Assembly (NCBI RefSeq): GCF_000292525.1
Contig: NZ_AEYF01000045.1
Span: 124,001-188,000, forward strand
DNA: 64,000 nucleotides
Reading direction: 5' to 3'
From: Rhizobium sp. CCGE 510
GTDB lineage: Bacteria; Pseudomonadota; Alphaproteobacteria; Rhizobiales; Rhizobiaceae
Shown here: piece after piece, positions 1-7,997 of the stretch
Position numbering within the stretch: the first letter of the stretch is position 1
Layout of the letters: each line of letters begins with the position of its first letter
Translations under genes and position numbers: made by a program
The notes under the pieces: model-generated
Databases searched by the model: none
What the model was told of the DNA's origin: nothing
What the model saw: only the letters and a program-made list of their open reading frames with translations

Positions 1-42
1 TCGGCCAATCTTGCCGCCGGCAAGCAGGCGGAAGCCGCATGA
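1..42 (+). CDS. mctS: 3' end of sensor histidine kinase (probable MctS), partial
   Basis: The window opens inside a frame reading SANLAAGKQAEAA that stops at TGA 40-42. The stop overlaps the ATG of the response regulator in an ATGA junction, the usual coupling of a kinase to its regulator. In Rhizobium leguminosarum the gene before the regulator and permease found here is the kinase MctS. Only 13 residues are visible, so the identity rests on context alone. Confidence 0.5.
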   Translation, partial: SANLAAGKQAEAA

Positions 43-710
43 GAGAACGCCCGAAAATCAGGGTGCTGCTGATCGATAACCATCCGCTGGTGCTGGACGG
101 CTTGAAAGCCGTGCTCGAAACATTCGACCATATCGAAGTCGCCGGCACCGCCGGCTTGGCGCAAACCGGGCTTGAGATCGCCCGGCAGGTCCAACCGCAG
201 GTGGTGCTGATGGACATCAATATGCCGAAGCTCAGCGGTATCGATGCCATCGAGTTGTTCAGGAACGAACTTCCGCAAACCCGCGTCGTTATGCTCTCCA
301 TGCATGACAGCCGCGAGTATATTTCCTCGTCGGTCATGCATGGCGCCGCCGGCTACATCCTCAAAGACGTCTCGACGGACGAGATCGTCGCGGCCATCGA
401 GACCGTTGCCGACGGGGGCACCTATTTTTCGTCGGGTGTCTTCGATGTGTTGATGGGCGAACGCGCTGAGGAAGGGAGCGATCGCCTGACGCCACGCGAA
501 CGCGACACGCTCGGGCTGATCGTTGCCGGCAGGAGCAACCGCGAGATCGCCGAAGTGTTGGGGATAAGCTCCGCCACCGCCGAAACACATCGCAAGAACC
601 TCAAGAAAAAGCTCGGCATCGCCACCACAGCCGGCCTCATCCGCTATGCGCTCGATCACGGCATCGTCTCGAAAGCCGAAGGAAATCCGCACCTACCCAC
701 TTCTGGGTAG
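39..710 (+). CDS. mctR: LuxR/NarL-type response regulator, probable MctR
   Basis: This 223-residue protein is a two-component response regulator. The receiver domain covers about residues 8-122, with the acidic pocket at D13-N14, the phosphoacceptor at D59 (VLMDINMP), a conserved S87 and K109 (YILKD). A LuxR-type helix-turn-helix covers about 150-212 (LTPRERDTLGLI, SNREIAEVLGISSATAETH). It starts inside the stop of the upstream kinase and lies two short frames before a DUF3311-symporter pair. In R. leguminosarum MctSR is known to switch on the monocarboxylate permease MctP, and the gene order matches. I infer that it activates the promoter in 711-958. The receiver/HTH assignment is certain; the mct name rests on synteny. 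Confidence 0.85.
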   Translation: MRERPKIRVLLIDNHPLVLDGLKAVLETFDHIEVAGTAGLAQTGLEIARQVQPQVVLMDINMPKLSGIDAIELFRNELPQTRVVMLSMHDSREYISSSVMHGAAGYILKDVSTDEIVAAIETVADGGTYFSSGVFDVLMGERAEEGSDRLTPRERDTLGLIVAGRSNREIAEVLGISSATAETHRKNLKKKLGIATTAGLIRYALDHGIVSKAEGNPHLPTSG

Positions 711-711
711 G
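692..711 (+). terminator. Hairpin over the mctR stop codon
   Basis: CCTACCCA at 692-699 pairs with TGGGTAGG at 704-711 (8 bp, CTTC loop), and the mctR TAG lies in the right arm. No strong T-run follows, so it may be a weak terminator or attenuator separating mctSR from mctP expression. Confidence 0.4.
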
Positions 712-812
712 CTCTGGTATTTCAGCGCCGCGCCCATCTTGTGAGGATAAAACCGACGGCCTAGGACTTCATCCACGGCTAGCCAAGTGCCAAGCCGTTG
801 GGAGGAATTCAC

Positions 813-887
813 ATGCGTTACATCAGCTTCCGATCGATCGGAAAAGCGCGAGCGACCCGAAGCGGGCTTGCTGCGGCGGCCGGCTGA
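813..887 (+). CDS. Possible 24-residue leader or small protein upstream of mctP
   Basis: An ATG at 813 follows a strong ribosome site (GGGAGGAA at 799-806) and opens a 24-codon frame ending at TGA 885. The predicted peptide is basic and begins MRYISFRSIGKA. A small inverted repeat (ACGGCT 775-780, AGCCGT 793-798) lies just before the ribosome site. It sits in the 248-bp gap between mctR and the DUF3311 gene, so it could be a leader peptide of the permease transcript, a degraded gene start or a chance frame. I recognise no homologue. Confidence 0.25.
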   Translation: MRYISFRSIGKARATRSGLAAAAG

Positions 888-958
888 CACACCTGCCTTC
901 CACGCCGACAACTGGAACATGGCGACCGCCGCCCGCGGCGCCTGAAAGGTATTCCGAT

Positions 959-1156
959 ATGGAAAAACCACGTAGCAAGGCAGCGCTCTGGCTGCTGATC
1001 ATTCCGTATATAGGTCTGCTCTGGCCGCCATTTTACAATGTCCGCGAGCCGTCTCTTTTGGGCTTTCCGTTCTTCTACTGGTATCAGCTGCTCTGGGTGC
1101 CGATCACCGCGACGCTGACCTGGATCGCTTATCGGAGCACCCGCCATGACGACTGA
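959..1156 (+). CDS. DUF3311 small membrane protein, partner of the SSS permease
   Basis: A 65-residue protein with two hydrophobic segments, roughly residues 9-28 (ALWLLIIPYIGLLWPPF) and 37-57 (FFYWYQLLWVPITATLTWIA), joined by a short loop containing YNVREP. This pattern is DUF3311, which typically precedes sodium:solute symporters of the monocarboxylate type. A ribosome site (GAAAGG, about 950) precedes the ATG. The gene overlaps the permease start by 11 bases, so the two are translationally coupled. The role is unproven; assembly or stability of the permease in the inner membrane is the obvious inference. Confidence 0.8.
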   Translation: MEKPRSKAALWLLIIPYIGLLWPPFYNVREPSLLGFPFFYWYQLLWVPITATLTWIAYRSTRHDD

Positions 1157-2621
1157 TATCAACGGCCAGGCGCTTGCCGTCTTCATCTTCTTCTTCGTCC
1201 TCGTCACCGTCATGGGCTTCGTCGCCAGCCGCTGGCGCAAGCCCGAGACGCTCGCCCATATCGATGAATGGGGCCTCGGCGGCCGCAACTTCGGCACCTG
1301 GATCACCTGGTTCCTCGTCGGCGGCGACTTCTACACCGCTTATACCGTGATCGCCGTCCCGGCGCTGGTCTATACGGTCGGCGCCTACGGCTTCTTTGCG
1401 CTGCCCTACACCATCGTCGTCTATCCCTTCGTCTTCATGGTCATGCCGGTGCTGTGGAAACGCGCCAAGGAGTTCGGTTATGTGACAGCCGCCGACGTCG
1501 TCCATGGCCAATACGGATCGCGCGGTCTCGAACTCGCCGTCGCGGCAACAGGCATCATCGCCACCATGCCCTACATCGCCCTGCAGCTCGTCGGCATGAC
1601 GGCGGTGCTGAAGGCGCTCGGGTTGCATGGCGAATTGCCGCTCGCGATCGCCTTCATCGTGCTGGCGCTCTATACTTATTCGGCGGGTCTGCGCGCCCCG
1701 GCGCTGATCGCCTTCGTCAAGGATATCATGATCTATATCGTGGTGATCGCCGCCGTCGCGCTGATCCCGTCGAAGCTCGGAGGCTACGCCAACGTCTTCG
1801 CCTCGGCCGATGCGGCTTTCCAGGCCAAGGGCTCCGGCAGCCTGCTGCTCGGCGGCAATCAATATGTCGCCTATGCGACGCTCGCTCTCGGTTCGGCGCT
1901 TGCGGCCTTCATGTATCCGCATACGCTGACCGGCATCTTTGCCTCCAACAGCGGCAAGACGATCCGCAAGAACGCGATCATGCTGCCGGCCTATACGCTG
2001 CTGCTCGGTCTTCTGGCACTGCTCGGCTATATGGGCCATGCCGCCAACCTGAAGCTCGACAGTGCCAATGATGTCGTTCCGACGCTGTTCAAGACGCTGT
2101 TTTCGGGCTGGTTCTCCGGCTTCGCCTTTGCGGCGATCGCTATCGGCGCGCTGGTGCCGGCGGCGGTAATGAGCATTGGTGCCGCCAATCTCTTCACCCG
2201 CAACTTCTGGAAAGCCTATGTCGATCCGAAAGTCAGCGATGCGGGCGAAGCCAAGGTCGCGAAGGTGACGTCGCTGGTGGTGAAGGTAGGCGCATTGCTC
2301 GTCATCATCTTCCTGCCGACGCAGTTCGCACTCGACCTGCAGCTGCTCGGTGGCATTTGGATCCTGCAGACGCTTCCGGCCCTGGTCTTCGGTCTTTATA
2401 CCAACTGGTTCCGTGCACCCGGCCTGCTTGCCGGCTGGTTCGTCGGCTTCTGCGGCGGCACCTTCCTGGTGTGGGATGCCGGTTGGAAGCCACTGCATAT
2501 GATCAGCTTCGGCGGCGAACCCTTCACCGTCTATACGGGACTGCTGGCTCTTGCAGCAAACATCGCGGTCGCGGTGGTGATCAATGCCCTGCTTCCGACC
2601 AAGGTTCCAGCCCGGGCGTAA
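1146..2621 (+). CDS. mctP: Sodium:solute symporter family permease, probable monocarboxylate permease MctP
   Basis: A 491-residue integral membrane protein of the sodium:solute symporter family (usual length 450-550), with about 13 hydrophobic segments from LAVFIFFFVLVTVMGFVASR at the N-terminus to a last one near residue 475. The early motif DEWGLGGRNFGTWITWFLVGG is the conserved region after TM1. R. leguminosarum MctP imports alanine, lactate, pyruvate and related monocarboxylates and needs MctSR; this gene lies directly downstream of a matching regulator. It is last in its operon and ends at a perfect hairpin. The alternative is a general acetate/pyruvate SSS permease of unknown substrate. 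Confidence 0.85.
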   Translation: MTTDINGQALAVFIFFFVLVTVMGFVASRWRKPETLAHIDEWGLGGRNFGTWITWFLVGGDFYTAYTVIAVPALVYTVGAYGFFALPYTIVVYPFVFMVMPVLWKRAKEFGYVTAADVVHGQYGSRGLELAVAATGIIATMPYIALQLVGMTAVLKALGLHGELPLAIAFIVLALYTYSAGLRAPALIAFVKDIMIYIVVIAAVALIPSKLGGYANVFASADAAFQAKGSGSLLLGGNQYVAYATLALGSALAAFMYPHTLTGIFASNSGKTIRKNAIMLPAYTLLLGLLALLGYMGHAANLKLDSANDVVPTLFKTLFSGWFSGFAFAAIAIGALVPAAVMSIGAANLFTRNFWKAYVDPKVSDAGEAKVAKVTSLVVKVGALLVIIFLPTQFALDLQLLGGIWILQTLPALVFGLYTNWFRAPGLLAGWFVGFCGGTFLVWDAGWKPLHMISFGGEPFTVYTGLLALAANIAVAVVINALLPTKVPARA

Positions 2622-2633
2622 GGTCAATCAATG

Positions 2634-2659
2634 CAAAGGGCGGCATACGCCGCCCTTTG
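2634..2659. terminator. Bidirectional terminator hairpin between convergent genes
   Basis: A perfect 11-bp stem (CAAAGGGCGGC / GCCGCCCTTTG) with an ATAC loop lies between the convergent permease and chemoreceptor genes. It can serve both strands. Confidence 0.75.
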
Positions 2660-2701
2660 TAAATTGCTTTCCAGCAGAGGCTGGCGAGAAATCAGCGCGA
2701 T

Positions 2702-4693
2702 TTAGAACTCTTCCCAATCGCCGGCCAATGCTGCGTTCCCCTGGGCCGAATTTCCCTGGCCCGCATTGCGCTGAAACGACCTGCCTACCTTGGCAATCAT
2801 CTGACGCGCCGGCGAGGACACCGGCTGAGCATGCTGTGCTGCGGCAGCGGGCTGCGTTGAGCGCTTCGATGCCACTGCGCCCCCGATGCTGAACTGACCC
2901 AGGAGCTGGAACAATGCGTCGGCTTCCTTGGCGAGGTTATGGGCGGCGGCTGTCGCTTCTTCCACCATGGCGGCGTTCTGCTGCGTGCCCTGATCCATCC
3001 TGTTGACGGCGGTGTTGATCTCCTTCAGCCCCGTTGCCTGCTCTTTCGAAGCACCGACGATCGCGCCGACATTGCCGTCGACCTGCTGCACCTGTGCGAC
3101 AATCTCTTCCAAGGCTTTTCCGGTCTCGCCGACCAAGGCGACGCCGTTTTTCACGTGGCCGTTCGAAGCGTTGATCAGTTCCTTGATTTCCTTCGCAGCC
3201 TTGGCGGAACGTTGCGCCAATTCGCGCACTTCCTGGGCAACGACGGCAAACCCCTTGCCTGCTTCACCGGCGCGGGCGGCTTCGACGCCGGCATTCAGCG
3301 CAAGCAGGTTGGTCTGGAAGGCGATTTCATCGATGACGCCGATGATGCTGCCGATTTCAGTCGCCGAAGATTCGATCTTGCCCATGGCGTCGACCGCGCC
3401 CCGGACGACGCTGCCCGAACGCTCCGCGCTATCCTTCGTCTTGCGAACGAGCTGCCCAGCTTCCTGGGCCTTGTTGCTTGAGTCGGCGACTGTGGTGGTG
3501 ATCTCCTCGAGCGCAGCGGCGGTTTCCTCGACGGATGCGGCCTGCTGTTCGGTCCGCTTGGCGAGATCGTCCGAGGAAGATCGGATCTCCTGTGCGCCGG
3601 CCGCAATCGCGCTCGCATTCTGGGCAACCTTCTGCATGGCGGCGCGGAGCTTTTCGACCGCCGTGTTGAAGTCGGCTCTGAGCTTTTCCAGAGATGGGAT
3701 GAACGGCGTGTCGATCTGCTGTGTGAGGTCGCCGTTGGCCAGCGCCTGCAATGCATCGCCAAGTTGGCCGACCGCCCGGTCGGTCTGCTCGGCAAGCGTG
3801 CGGCGTTCATCGGCATCCTGCTCAAGCCGATGCCGTTCCGCGACAGCCCGCTTGGCTTCCACGTCAGCTTCCCGTTCGGCCTTTGTCGAAATGGCGTCAC
3901 GCAAGCCGGCTACGGCGCGCGCAAGCCTGCCGATCTCGTCACCTCGCGCTTCGAGGCGACGATCGCCATCGAGATTGCCCTCCGCCATCGCTTTCAATGA
4001 AAGCTGCAGTCTTCCCAGCGGGCCGACGATCGTGCGCGCGGTGATCGCAGCCGCAACGATCGAAAGAAGAGCCGCGATGCCCAGCGCCGTCAGCACGATC
4101 GGCTTAAAGCCGCTTGCCGTGCTGCGAACCTCGCCGCCAATCGATTTGTTGAGTGCTTCCTGATAGTCGATGAATTTGTTGATGGCGCCCAGCCAGGAAA
4201 CGAAGGCGGGCCTTGCCTGTTCGAGCAAGATTTTGCGGGCTGCCTCGCCATCGCCCTTTTCCTGCAGCGCAATGATCTGAGCGACCAGTGGATTGGTTTT
4301 CGCCTGTATGTCGGCGATCTCGCCCAGAATGGACTTTTCCTGATCCGTAGCACCTGCCGGAGATGCAATCATATCCGCCATGCGCTTTTCATTGTCGGCG
4401 TAGGTGGCCGCCAGCTTTTCGATCAATGCCTCGGCCGCCTTGCGTTCATCGGCAGAGGTGACCAGAGTGACGTCGCGAATGGCAATCGCCCGATCGTGCA
4501 CGCTGCCGCGATAGTTGATGGCAAACCGCTGCTTGACGCTGTTAACGTCGTTGACCGTTCCAAGGTTGCTATTGATCTCAGCGACCTGCATCGTCGCGTA
4601 GATGCTCAGGCCGGCCATCAGCGCAATCAGAAAGCTGAAGCCAAGGGCGAGACGCATAGCGATCCCGAAACTTTTACTACTATTCATTGCCAA
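2702..4693 (-). CDS. Methyl-accepting chemotaxis protein with C-terminal tether motif
   Basis: A 663-residue transmembrane chemoreceptor. TM1 is about residues 13-35, a helical periplasmic sensor (four-helix-bundle type, with a Q/E-rich helix ending in KFIDYQEALNKSIG) about 36-195, TM2 about 197-219, and a HAMP domain follows (RTIVGPLGRLQ). A second HAMP-like stretch precedes the cytoplasmic signalling hairpin, whose tip carries the canonical EIAFQTNLLALNAGVEAARA and GKGFAVVAQEVRELAQRS. The protein ends in GDWEEF, which fits the xWxxF pentapeptide that docks CheR/CheB in E. coli Tar/Tsr. It is transcribed alone, converging on mctP and diverging from the TPR-GGDEF gene. The ligand is unknown; proximity to mctP makes a small carboxylate possible, but this is only a guess. 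Confidence 0.93.
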   Translation of the reverse strand: MAMNSSKSFGIAMRLALGFSFLIALMAGLSIYATMQVAEINSNLGTVNDVNSVKQRFAINYRGSVHDRAIAIRDVTLVTSADERKAAEALIEKLAATYADNEKRMADMIASPAGATDQEKSILGEIADIQAKTNPLVAQIIALQEKGDGEAARKILLEQARPAFVSWLGAINKFIDYQEALNKSIGGEVRSTASGFKPIVLTALGIAALLSIVAAAITARTIVGPLGRLQLSLKAMAEGNLDGDRRLEARGDEIGRLARAVAGLRDAISTKAEREADVEAKRAVAERHRLEQDADERRTLAEQTDRAVGQLGDALQALANGDLTQQIDTPFIPSLEKLRADFNTAVEKLRAAMQKVAQNASAIAAGAQEIRSSSDDLAKRTEQQAASVEETAAALEEITTTVADSSNKAQEAGQLVRKTKDSAERSGSVVRGAVDAMGKIESSATEIGSIIGVIDEIAFQTNLLALNAGVEAARAGEAGKGFAVVAQEVRELAQRSAKAAKEIKELINASNGHVKNGVALVGETGKALEEIVAQVQQVDGNVGAIVGASKEQATGLKEINTAVNRMDQGTQQNAAMVEEATAAAHNLAKEADALFQLLGQFSIGGAVASKRSTQPAAAAQHAQPVSSPARQMIAKVGRSFQRNAGQGNSAQGNAALAGDWEEF

Positions 4694-5187
4694 GCTCCAT
4701 CGTGTTGGCGAGGTTTAAAGGTGTCTGTGACCAGGATCTGTCCTCGAATGCGTCCGCCGGGCACCACTGCGCGCGTCGCGTCTAAAGCGGGCGAGCGTCA
4801 GGGTAACAACGTCGATTCCATGCGAGATTTCGGGATACCTGGCCGGCCATCATGGCGTAGGTGACGATCCTCAGAACGTCGCTCCGATATCCCTAAAAAT
4901 AGGAGTAGATATTTTAGAGAGTGTAAACGAAGCCGCCAGGGCATCACAATGTTGCGCTTTTTGTCTATTTTGTCGGATTTTTCGCCTTGAACGGCCCGAC
5001 GTCGGTGCGGAAAACAATACACCAAGTTGTTTTGTTTGAATTGACGCACATCTCCTGTTGCAAAAGGACCGTTTGGATCCACTTGCCAGCAGTGACGTTC
5101 GTCGATGAAATTCGCCGCTAAGCTCCACTGTTTGAGAATTGTTAGAAGTTCTCAAAGACTATGTGTTGAGGAAAGAACGGGGCAGAG
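4694..5187. other. 494-bp divergent intergenic region
   Basis: This gap separates the chemoreceptor (minus) from the TPR-GGDEF gene (plus) and must hold both promoters. An AT-rich patch around 4890-4918 contains an imperfect inverted repeat (CTAAAAATA / TATTTTAG). Two short minus-strand frames here lack ribosome sites and look random. I see no RNA gene. Confidence 0.5.
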
Positions 5188-6864
5188 GTGGCAAAACGGG
5201 CGTCTTCCGAGTCAAGGCACGATCAGAACCTGGCAGCGAGCTGGCAGGGACTGCTCGATTGCGCCGTGCGCCTAGACTGGGAATGCCGCACCGGCGAAGC
5301 GCTCGAGGTGGCGGAGACTGCCTATGAGGCAGCACTCGAAGCGGGTGATGTTGCCGGAGCTTTGCGTGTTTCACATCGACTGGCGCTCATCCATTTCAAC
5401 AAGGAGACGCTGGCTGAAGGCCTGAAGATCTGCCTGCGCGCCGAAACCTGGCTCCGATATTGCCAGGATCAGGCTGCGATCATTTCCCTGCAATCGGTCC
5501 ATGGCGGCATTCTCGTGGCGCTCGGCGATCTGGAAACCGGCTTCACCCTGCTGACCGATTGCCAGAAACGCACCAAGTCCTGCCGGGATCCGTTAGCCAA
5601 CTGGCGGGCGCGAACCGCCTATGCGGTGGCGCTGTTCGATTCGAACGACTTCGATCGCGCCGCCGAGGCAGCGGCTGAAAGCCTCAATTATGCGGAGGCG
5701 AGCGGCCTAGCCAAGGACTCTGTGCTGATCGCCCGCTCAATTGCGAGCCGCATGGCGGCGCGTGCGCTCGGCGAACATCGGCTGGCACGACAGGACATCG
5801 ACAAGTCCCTGCTTGCGCGCACGCAAGCGCAGCTGCAATCGATCCTGGCCGAGGCTCAGGCAGAGAAGCTGAGCTATGAGATTGCCGAATGCCATTGTTA
5901 TCTCGGGCTTCTGGCCTGGACAAACGGCGATGACGCCGTCGCGGCGGGCCGCTATGTCGCCGCCATTGCCGCCGCTCGGGTCGCGCAGGACGAAGTGCTG
6001 GAGGCGGAAACGTCCTACTGGTACGCTTATCTTCTGGCAGGGCGGGGCGCTTTCGATGAAGCACAGTCGCTGCTTGCAGGTATCGAAGCGATGGAGCAGG
6101 TTCTGGCTGTGCCGCGCATGAAGCTGCGCCATTTCGACATGCGCTTCCGGATTGCGGAAATGGCCGGCGACTGGCAGGCGGCGTTTGACTCTCACAAGAT
6201 CTTTCATGAACTGGTGGTCGAGGATTATCGGCGGTTGGCCTCGGCACGAGCCTATACGATGAAGCTTGCGCTCGACCTGGAGACGATGCGCCGCAAGGAA
6301 GACAGTGCCCGGCTGGAGCGCGAGCGTCTGCTGGAGGAAAACCTGCGGCTTGCCGCCGAACAGCGCGCGGCCGTGCTGGCATCGCGCACCGATCCGCTGA
6401 CCGGCCTCGGCAATCGCCGTGAATTGCAACTTAGATGTAGGGAGTGGGTCGAATCCGGCGTGACCCATGCGGCCCTGATGCTGGTCGATATCGACTATTT
6501 CAAACGCATCAACGACATCTTTTCCCATTCCATCGGCGATATCGTCCTGCGCCGGCTTGCCGGGTTGCTGGGCGACACCGGACCGGAAGGCAGCCTGGCA
6601 ATCCGCATGGGCGGCGAAGAATTCCTCCTTCTGCTTGCCGGCAAGACAGCCACGGAAACCTTTACCGATGCCGAGCGGCTACGGCTGCTGGTGCAGGACC
6701 ATGAATGGTCTGAGGTCGACCCGAAGCTTGACGTCACCTGCTCCATCGGCCTGGCGGACTGGTCCCTGGCCGACAGCCTGGAGGCGGCGCTGCATGTGGC
6801 GGACGCCAACCTCTACCTCGCCAAGAATTCCGGCCGCAACCGATGCGTAGCAGCGGCGACCTGA
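5188..6864 (+). CDS. TPR-like repeat protein with C-terminal GGDEF diguanylate cyclase
   Basis: A 558-residue soluble protein with no signal peptide or membrane segment. Residues about 15-350 form helical, TPR-like repeats (for example ALEVAETAYEAALEAGDVAGALRVS). Residues about 360-400 are a coiled coil rich in E, R and L. The GGDEF domain begins DPLTGLGNRRE at about 402 and has an active-type GGEEF signature at 475-479, so c-di-GMP synthesis is likely. The RxxD inhibitory site usually found five residues upstream of the signature is absent, which suggests weak product inhibition. The start is GTG at 5188 after a GGGGCAGAG stretch. It converges on the monooxygenase gene with only 4 bp between stops. 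The input sensed by the repeats is unknown. Confidence 0.88.
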   Translation: MAKRASSESRHDQNLAASWQGLLDCAVRLDWECRTGEALEVAETAYEAALEAGDVAGALRVSHRLALIHFNKETLAEGLKICLRAETWLRYCQDQAAIISLQSVHGGILVALGDLETGFTLLTDCQKRTKSCRDPLANWRARTAYAVALFDSNDFDRAAEAAAESLNYAEASGLAKDSVLIARSIASRMAARALGEHRLARQDIDKSLLARTQAQLQSILAEAQAEKLSYEIAECHCYLGLLAWTNGDDAVAAGRYVAAIAAARVAQDEVLEAETSYWYAYLLAGRGAFDEAQSLLAGIEAMEQVLAVPRMKLRHFDMRFRIAEMAGDWQAAFDSHKIFHELVVEDYRRLASARAYTMKLALDLETMRRKEDSARLERERLLEENLRLAAEQRAAVLASRTDPLTGLGNRRELQLRCREWVESGVTHAALMLVDIDYFKRINDIFSHSIGDIVLRRLAGLLGDTGPEGSLAIRMGGEEFLLLLAGKTATETFTDAERLRLLVQDHEWSEVDPKLDVTCSIGLADWSLADSLEAALHVADANLYLAKNSGRNRCVAAAT

Positions 6865-6868
6865 CGCT

Positions 6869-7939
6869 TCAGTCGCGCAGCAGCGGCAGAAGCTGATCGC
6901 CCTGCCGCTTTATCTCGGAGAGATAGGGCGTGTCGGACAGCACGAAATGCGTGATGCCGAGATCCTGATACTTGCGCAGCGAGCGGGCGACATCCGCAGC
7001 CGATCCGACCAGCCACGTGGTGCCGGCGCCGCCGCCACCGAACTTGCCTGGCGCGGTATAGAGATTGTCGTCGAGAACGTCGCCGCGCTCATAGAGATCG
7101 AGCAGTCGCTGCTGACCGACGGCGAGCGCGCGCTGGTGATCGTGCCAACCGACGCCCTTGCCTCTGGCCATCTCCGCCACCTTTGCCTCGGCGTCGGCCC
7201 AGGCCTGTTCCGTGGTGTCCCGAACCAGCGTCGTTATCCGCAACCCGAATTCTAGTGGCGGAAGGTCGCGATCGAGCGCCCGGCTCAGGCCCTTGAGCCG
7301 CCCGATCCGCTCCCTGACGCCATCAAGCGGCTCGCCCCAGAAGAGCTGCACGTCGGCGTCGGTGGCCGCCACCCGTTCGGCCGCCTCGGAGGCGCCGCCG
7401 AAATAGAATTGGGGGTGCCGGCGGTCGCCGCGGATCTCGATGCGCGGCACGACGGTCGACTCGGCGACGCGGAAGTGCTCGCCGGCGACGGTGACATTTT
7501 CTTCGGTCCATAGCCTGCGGACCAGCCGCATGAACTCCTTAGTGCGGCCATATCGATGCGCCTGCTCACCCTCGCTGTCGCCATAGGCGGCCAGGTTGTC
7601 CTTGCCCGAGACGATGTTGATCCGCACCCGGCCACCGGTCAAGTGGTCCAGCGTCGCCGCCGCAGACGCGAAGTTGGCCGGCCGCCAATAACCCGGGCGG
7701 ATCGCAATCAGCGGCTCGAAGGTGGTGGTCCGGGCGGCAAGCGAAGCCGCGACGGTGAAGGTGTCGGGACGGCCCCAGCCGGTGCCGATCAGCGCGCCCT
7801 TCCAGCCATGCTCCTCCAGCGCCCGCGCATGGCTGGTCAGCGTATCGAGGCTACTATGATTTTCGACGGCGGAATCGCCGCGATGACCGGCTTTGACGTC
7901 GTTGGGAATATACCAGAGAAATTCGGAATGATTGCTCAT
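6869..7939 (-). CDS. SsuD-like FMNH2-dependent alkanesulfonate monooxygenase (LLM family)
   Basis: The product (356 residues from the ATG at 7939) belongs to the luciferase-like monooxygenase family and resembles E. coli SsuD (381 residues) along its length. Shared features are an N-terminal strand with WYIPND, the segment AATLDHLTGGRVRINIVSG, the phosphate-loop-like YFGGASEAAERVAA, the VGQQRLLDL stretch and the C-terminal end GITHFVLSDTPYLSE. SsuD uses FMNH2 from a partner reductase to release sulfite from alkanesulfonates. An open frame extends upstream to 8227, but that part overlaps the next gene and has no family similarity, so I use MSNHSEF. It is last in the ssuA-C-B operon. No reductase lies in this operon. 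The substrate is inferred from family and transporter. Confidence 0.82.
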   Translation of the reverse strand: MSNHSEFLWYIPNDVKAGHRGDSAVENHSSLDTLTSHARALEEHGWKGALIGTGWGRPDTFTVAASLAARTTTFEPLIAIRPGYWRPANFASAAATLDHLTGGRVRINIVSGKDNLAAYGDSEGEQAHRYGRTKEFMRLVRRLWTEENVTVAGEHFRVAESTVVPRIEIRGDRRHPQFYFGGASEAAERVAATDADVQLFWGEPLDGVRERIGRLKGLSRALDRDLPPLEFGLRITTLVRDTTEQAWADAEAKVAEMARGKGVGWHDHQRALAVGQQRLLDLYERGDVLDDNLYTAPGKFGGGGAGTTWLVGSAADVARSLRKYQDLGITHFVLSDTPYLSEIKRQGDQLLPLLRD

Positions 7940-7997
7940 GCGATGCCGGTTCTGCGCGATTGGAAGAAGGAGGCCAGTCTGAGGGCCTCCGGGAAGA

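Noticed and set aside
1104..2627. 507-codon minus-strand open frame opposite mctP
   Set aside because: It mirrors the symporter gene exactly, is full of R, E, D and Q and has no family motif, the usual shadow of a GC-rich gene.
4798..5155. Two minus-strand frames in the chemoreceptor/TPR-GGDEF gap
   Set aside because: Both lack ribosome sites, overlap each other in different frames and resemble nothing known.
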